Shown here in pieces: positions 63,089-64,000 of a DNA stretch of 64,000 nt (position 1 is the stretch's first letter; each line of letters begins with the position of its first letter). This DNA comes from Flavobacteriaceae bacterium (lineage in GTDB: Bacteria; Bacteroidota; Bacteroidia; Flavobacteriales; Flavobacteriaceae): positions 1 to 64,000 of the forward strand of contig JAGYJA010000010.1 of assembly GCA_018402385.1 (NCBI GenBank), in the 5' to 3' direction. A program made the position numbers and the translations under genes. The notes under the pieces are model-generated. The model saw only the letters and a list, made by a program, of their open reading frames with translations, did no database searches and was not told the origin of the DNA.

Positions 63089-63523
63089 TTATAATCCCTC
63101 TTCTGTAAAACTATAATATCCAACTCGAGTCACTATAATGTGGTCGATAAGTTTAATATCCAATATTTTACCTGCGGATTTAATCTTTTCTGTGATATCA
63201 ATATCGCTTGAACTCGGAGTCAATTTCCCCGATGGATGATTGTGAGAGATGATTATGGCTGTAGCATTAGCCTTTAAAACAACTGAAAACAATAATCTGA
63301 CATCTACCAAACAACTGGTAATTCCACCTTTTGATAACGGTAAAATTCCTAAAACTTGATTGGAATTATTTAATAAAATGACTTTGAATTCTTCTTGTAG
63401 TTCAATTAAATTTTCGCCCCAATTATCAATCAAAAGTTTAAAAGCGTCATTAGATGATTTAATAACAGGTTTAAATTTTGGAGTTGATTTATAATAAATC
63501 CCTATTTCAGCTACTTGATTCAT
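63089..63523 (-). CDS. RadC-like JAB domain protein
   Basis: 144 residues from ATG 63523 (MNQVAEIGIYYKS); 63535 is an alternative. The JAB/MPN metal site is visible: ATAIIISHNHPSGKLTPSSSDIDITEKI (His-x-His...Ser...Asp). RadC-like proteins of this size are common in Bacteroidota mobile islands. The former role in repair is disputed, and a defence-related or deubiquitinase-like peptidase function is debated. It is transcribed leftward. Confidence 0.88.
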   Translation of the reverse strand: MNQVAEIGIYYKSTPKFKPVIKSSNDAFKLLIDNWGENLIELQEEFKVILLNNSNQVLGILPLSKGGITSCLVDVRLLFSVVLKANATAIIISHNHPSGKLTPSSSDIDITEKIKSAGKILDIKLIDHIIVTRVGYYSFTEEGL

Positions 63524-63535
63524 AAAGGCTAACAT

Positions 63536-63870
63536 ACAGCGAAAAGACCATAAGTTGGCGCGTGTTTTTCTATTTTTTTGAGGCGATAATTAAATTGATA
63601 TGTTATTTATTGAAAAGAGGATGTTTTTATATTTAGTCTTGTTATGATAACCTAATCAGGAAATCATAAGAGGTTGCAAAAAACGGTTAAAATGAACCAA
63701 TGAAAACCGAATTTTTTAAGCAACATAAAAACTCTTTTTAGTCTAAGCAATTAAAAGGATTTGTAATAATAGTTGCTATGCTCACTTTAAGCCGCTGTAG
63801 GTGGTGCTGACCCGTCCTATCCACTTGTGGCAGCTTTAGCTGGTATTTAGTTATAAAAATAGACAATCAA
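63536..63870. other. intergenic region upstream of the RadC-like gene
   Basis: 335 bp. TGCAAAAAACGGTT (63675-63688) is the inverse of the copy at 61621-61634. From about 63795 a frame reads VGGADPSYPLVAALAGI, a protein-like but very short stretch ending in TAG at 63848-63850. No gene called. Confidence 0.4.
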
Positions 63871-64000
63871 TTATTTTTTAAAGTACTCGATATGCTTGAG
63901 CCCATTACTTACATAATGAGAATGATATGTTTTACCATATGGACTACCTGTATTGTGAATTCTGAAGGCTTCTTCAAATTTATTATTTCTCAAATAATCC
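63871..64000 (-). CDS. C-terminal end of an unknown protein (window edge)
   Basis: Open from the window edge on the minus strand to TAA at 63871-63873: DYLRNNKFEEAFRIHNTG, then SPYGKTYHSHYVSNGLKHIEYFKK. About 43 residues are visible with natural composition. Not recognised. Probably the last part of a gene that lies mostly outside the window, and still within the island. Confidence 0.45.
   Translation of the reverse strand, partial: DYLRNNKFEEAFRIHNTGSPYGKTYHSHYVSNGLKHIEYFKK

Noticed and set aside
54407-63523. Complete restriction-modification system
   Set aside because: A methyltransferase is present, but no recognisable endonuclease; the unknown 161-aa protein has no visible nuclease motif.
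63795-63850. Short frame VGGADPSYPLVAALAGI
   Set aside because: 19 codons between stops with no start; protein-like composition alone is not enough.
1-64000. CRISPR array
   Set aside because: No regularly spaced direct repeats of 25-40 bp with unique spacers were seen; repeated motifs are short and belong to the att/iteron regions.

Overview
The window is chromosomal DNA of a member of the Flavobacteriia (Bacteroidota), probably a marine Flavobacteriaceae. Evidence is direct: type IX secretion C-terminal sorting domains, AT-rich intergenic DNA without Shine-Dalgarno sites, several TAnnTTTG -7 promoter boxes with an upstream TTG, and typical flavobacterial genes (OlsF-like acyltransferase, HTTM/gamma-carboxylase-like protein, DUF4286, TM2). 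No species is claimed.

Layout. 1-13.0 kb is core genome: recJ (cut by the window edge), OsmC and AhpD-like proteins, rsmI, tdk-alr-mscL, asd, a DoxX-like protein, a prolyl oligopeptidase, an S41 protease, a dCMP deaminase and a HupE/UreJ-like protein. 13.16-21.54 kb is an integrative element of about 8.4 kb in the 3' end of tRNA-Leu(CAA). It has 17-bp att repeats, paired arm-type repeats at both ends, a tyrosine integrase, an unknown 449-aa protein, an excisionase-like protein, a winged-helix-like protein, a primase/SF3-helicase-like replication protein, an iteron-like array and several small genes. 21.6-53.8 kb is core again: prs, rplY, pth, ribF, serS, a TPR gene, rsmA, mgtE, olsF-like, lysC, fbp, two FG-GAP/ASPIC type IX-secreted paralogs, a diheme cytochrome lipoprotein, and the yceD-rpmF-fabH-accB-accC fatty-acid block with pdxA and ribE. 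54.0-64.0 kb is a second, mosaic island: tyrosine integrase, ParB-like protein, ParB-DNA methyltransferase fusion, four unrecognised proteins, a Fic protein with its own operator, a small serine recombinase and a RadC-like JAB protein. Its right end lies outside the window.

Four genes (serS, the TPR gene, a small secreted/membrane protein at 53.8-54.0 kb, and the second integrase) are each broken by one base at or beside a short homopolymer. In every case the other frame continues the expected protein at once. The simplest reading is uncorrected homopolymer indels in the assembly. I annotate these as single genes and flag them.

How the parts work together. The fatty-acid block supplies precursors (AccB/AccC, FabH) next to rpmF and yceD, as in many bacteria. 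The tRNA-Leu element looks like a self-contained integrate-excise-replicate unit without visible conjugation genes, so it may be mobilised or phage-satellite-like. The second island combines DNA modification, an AMPylator and unknown genes, a composition common for defence or genetic-conflict islands, but no known defence system was recognised.
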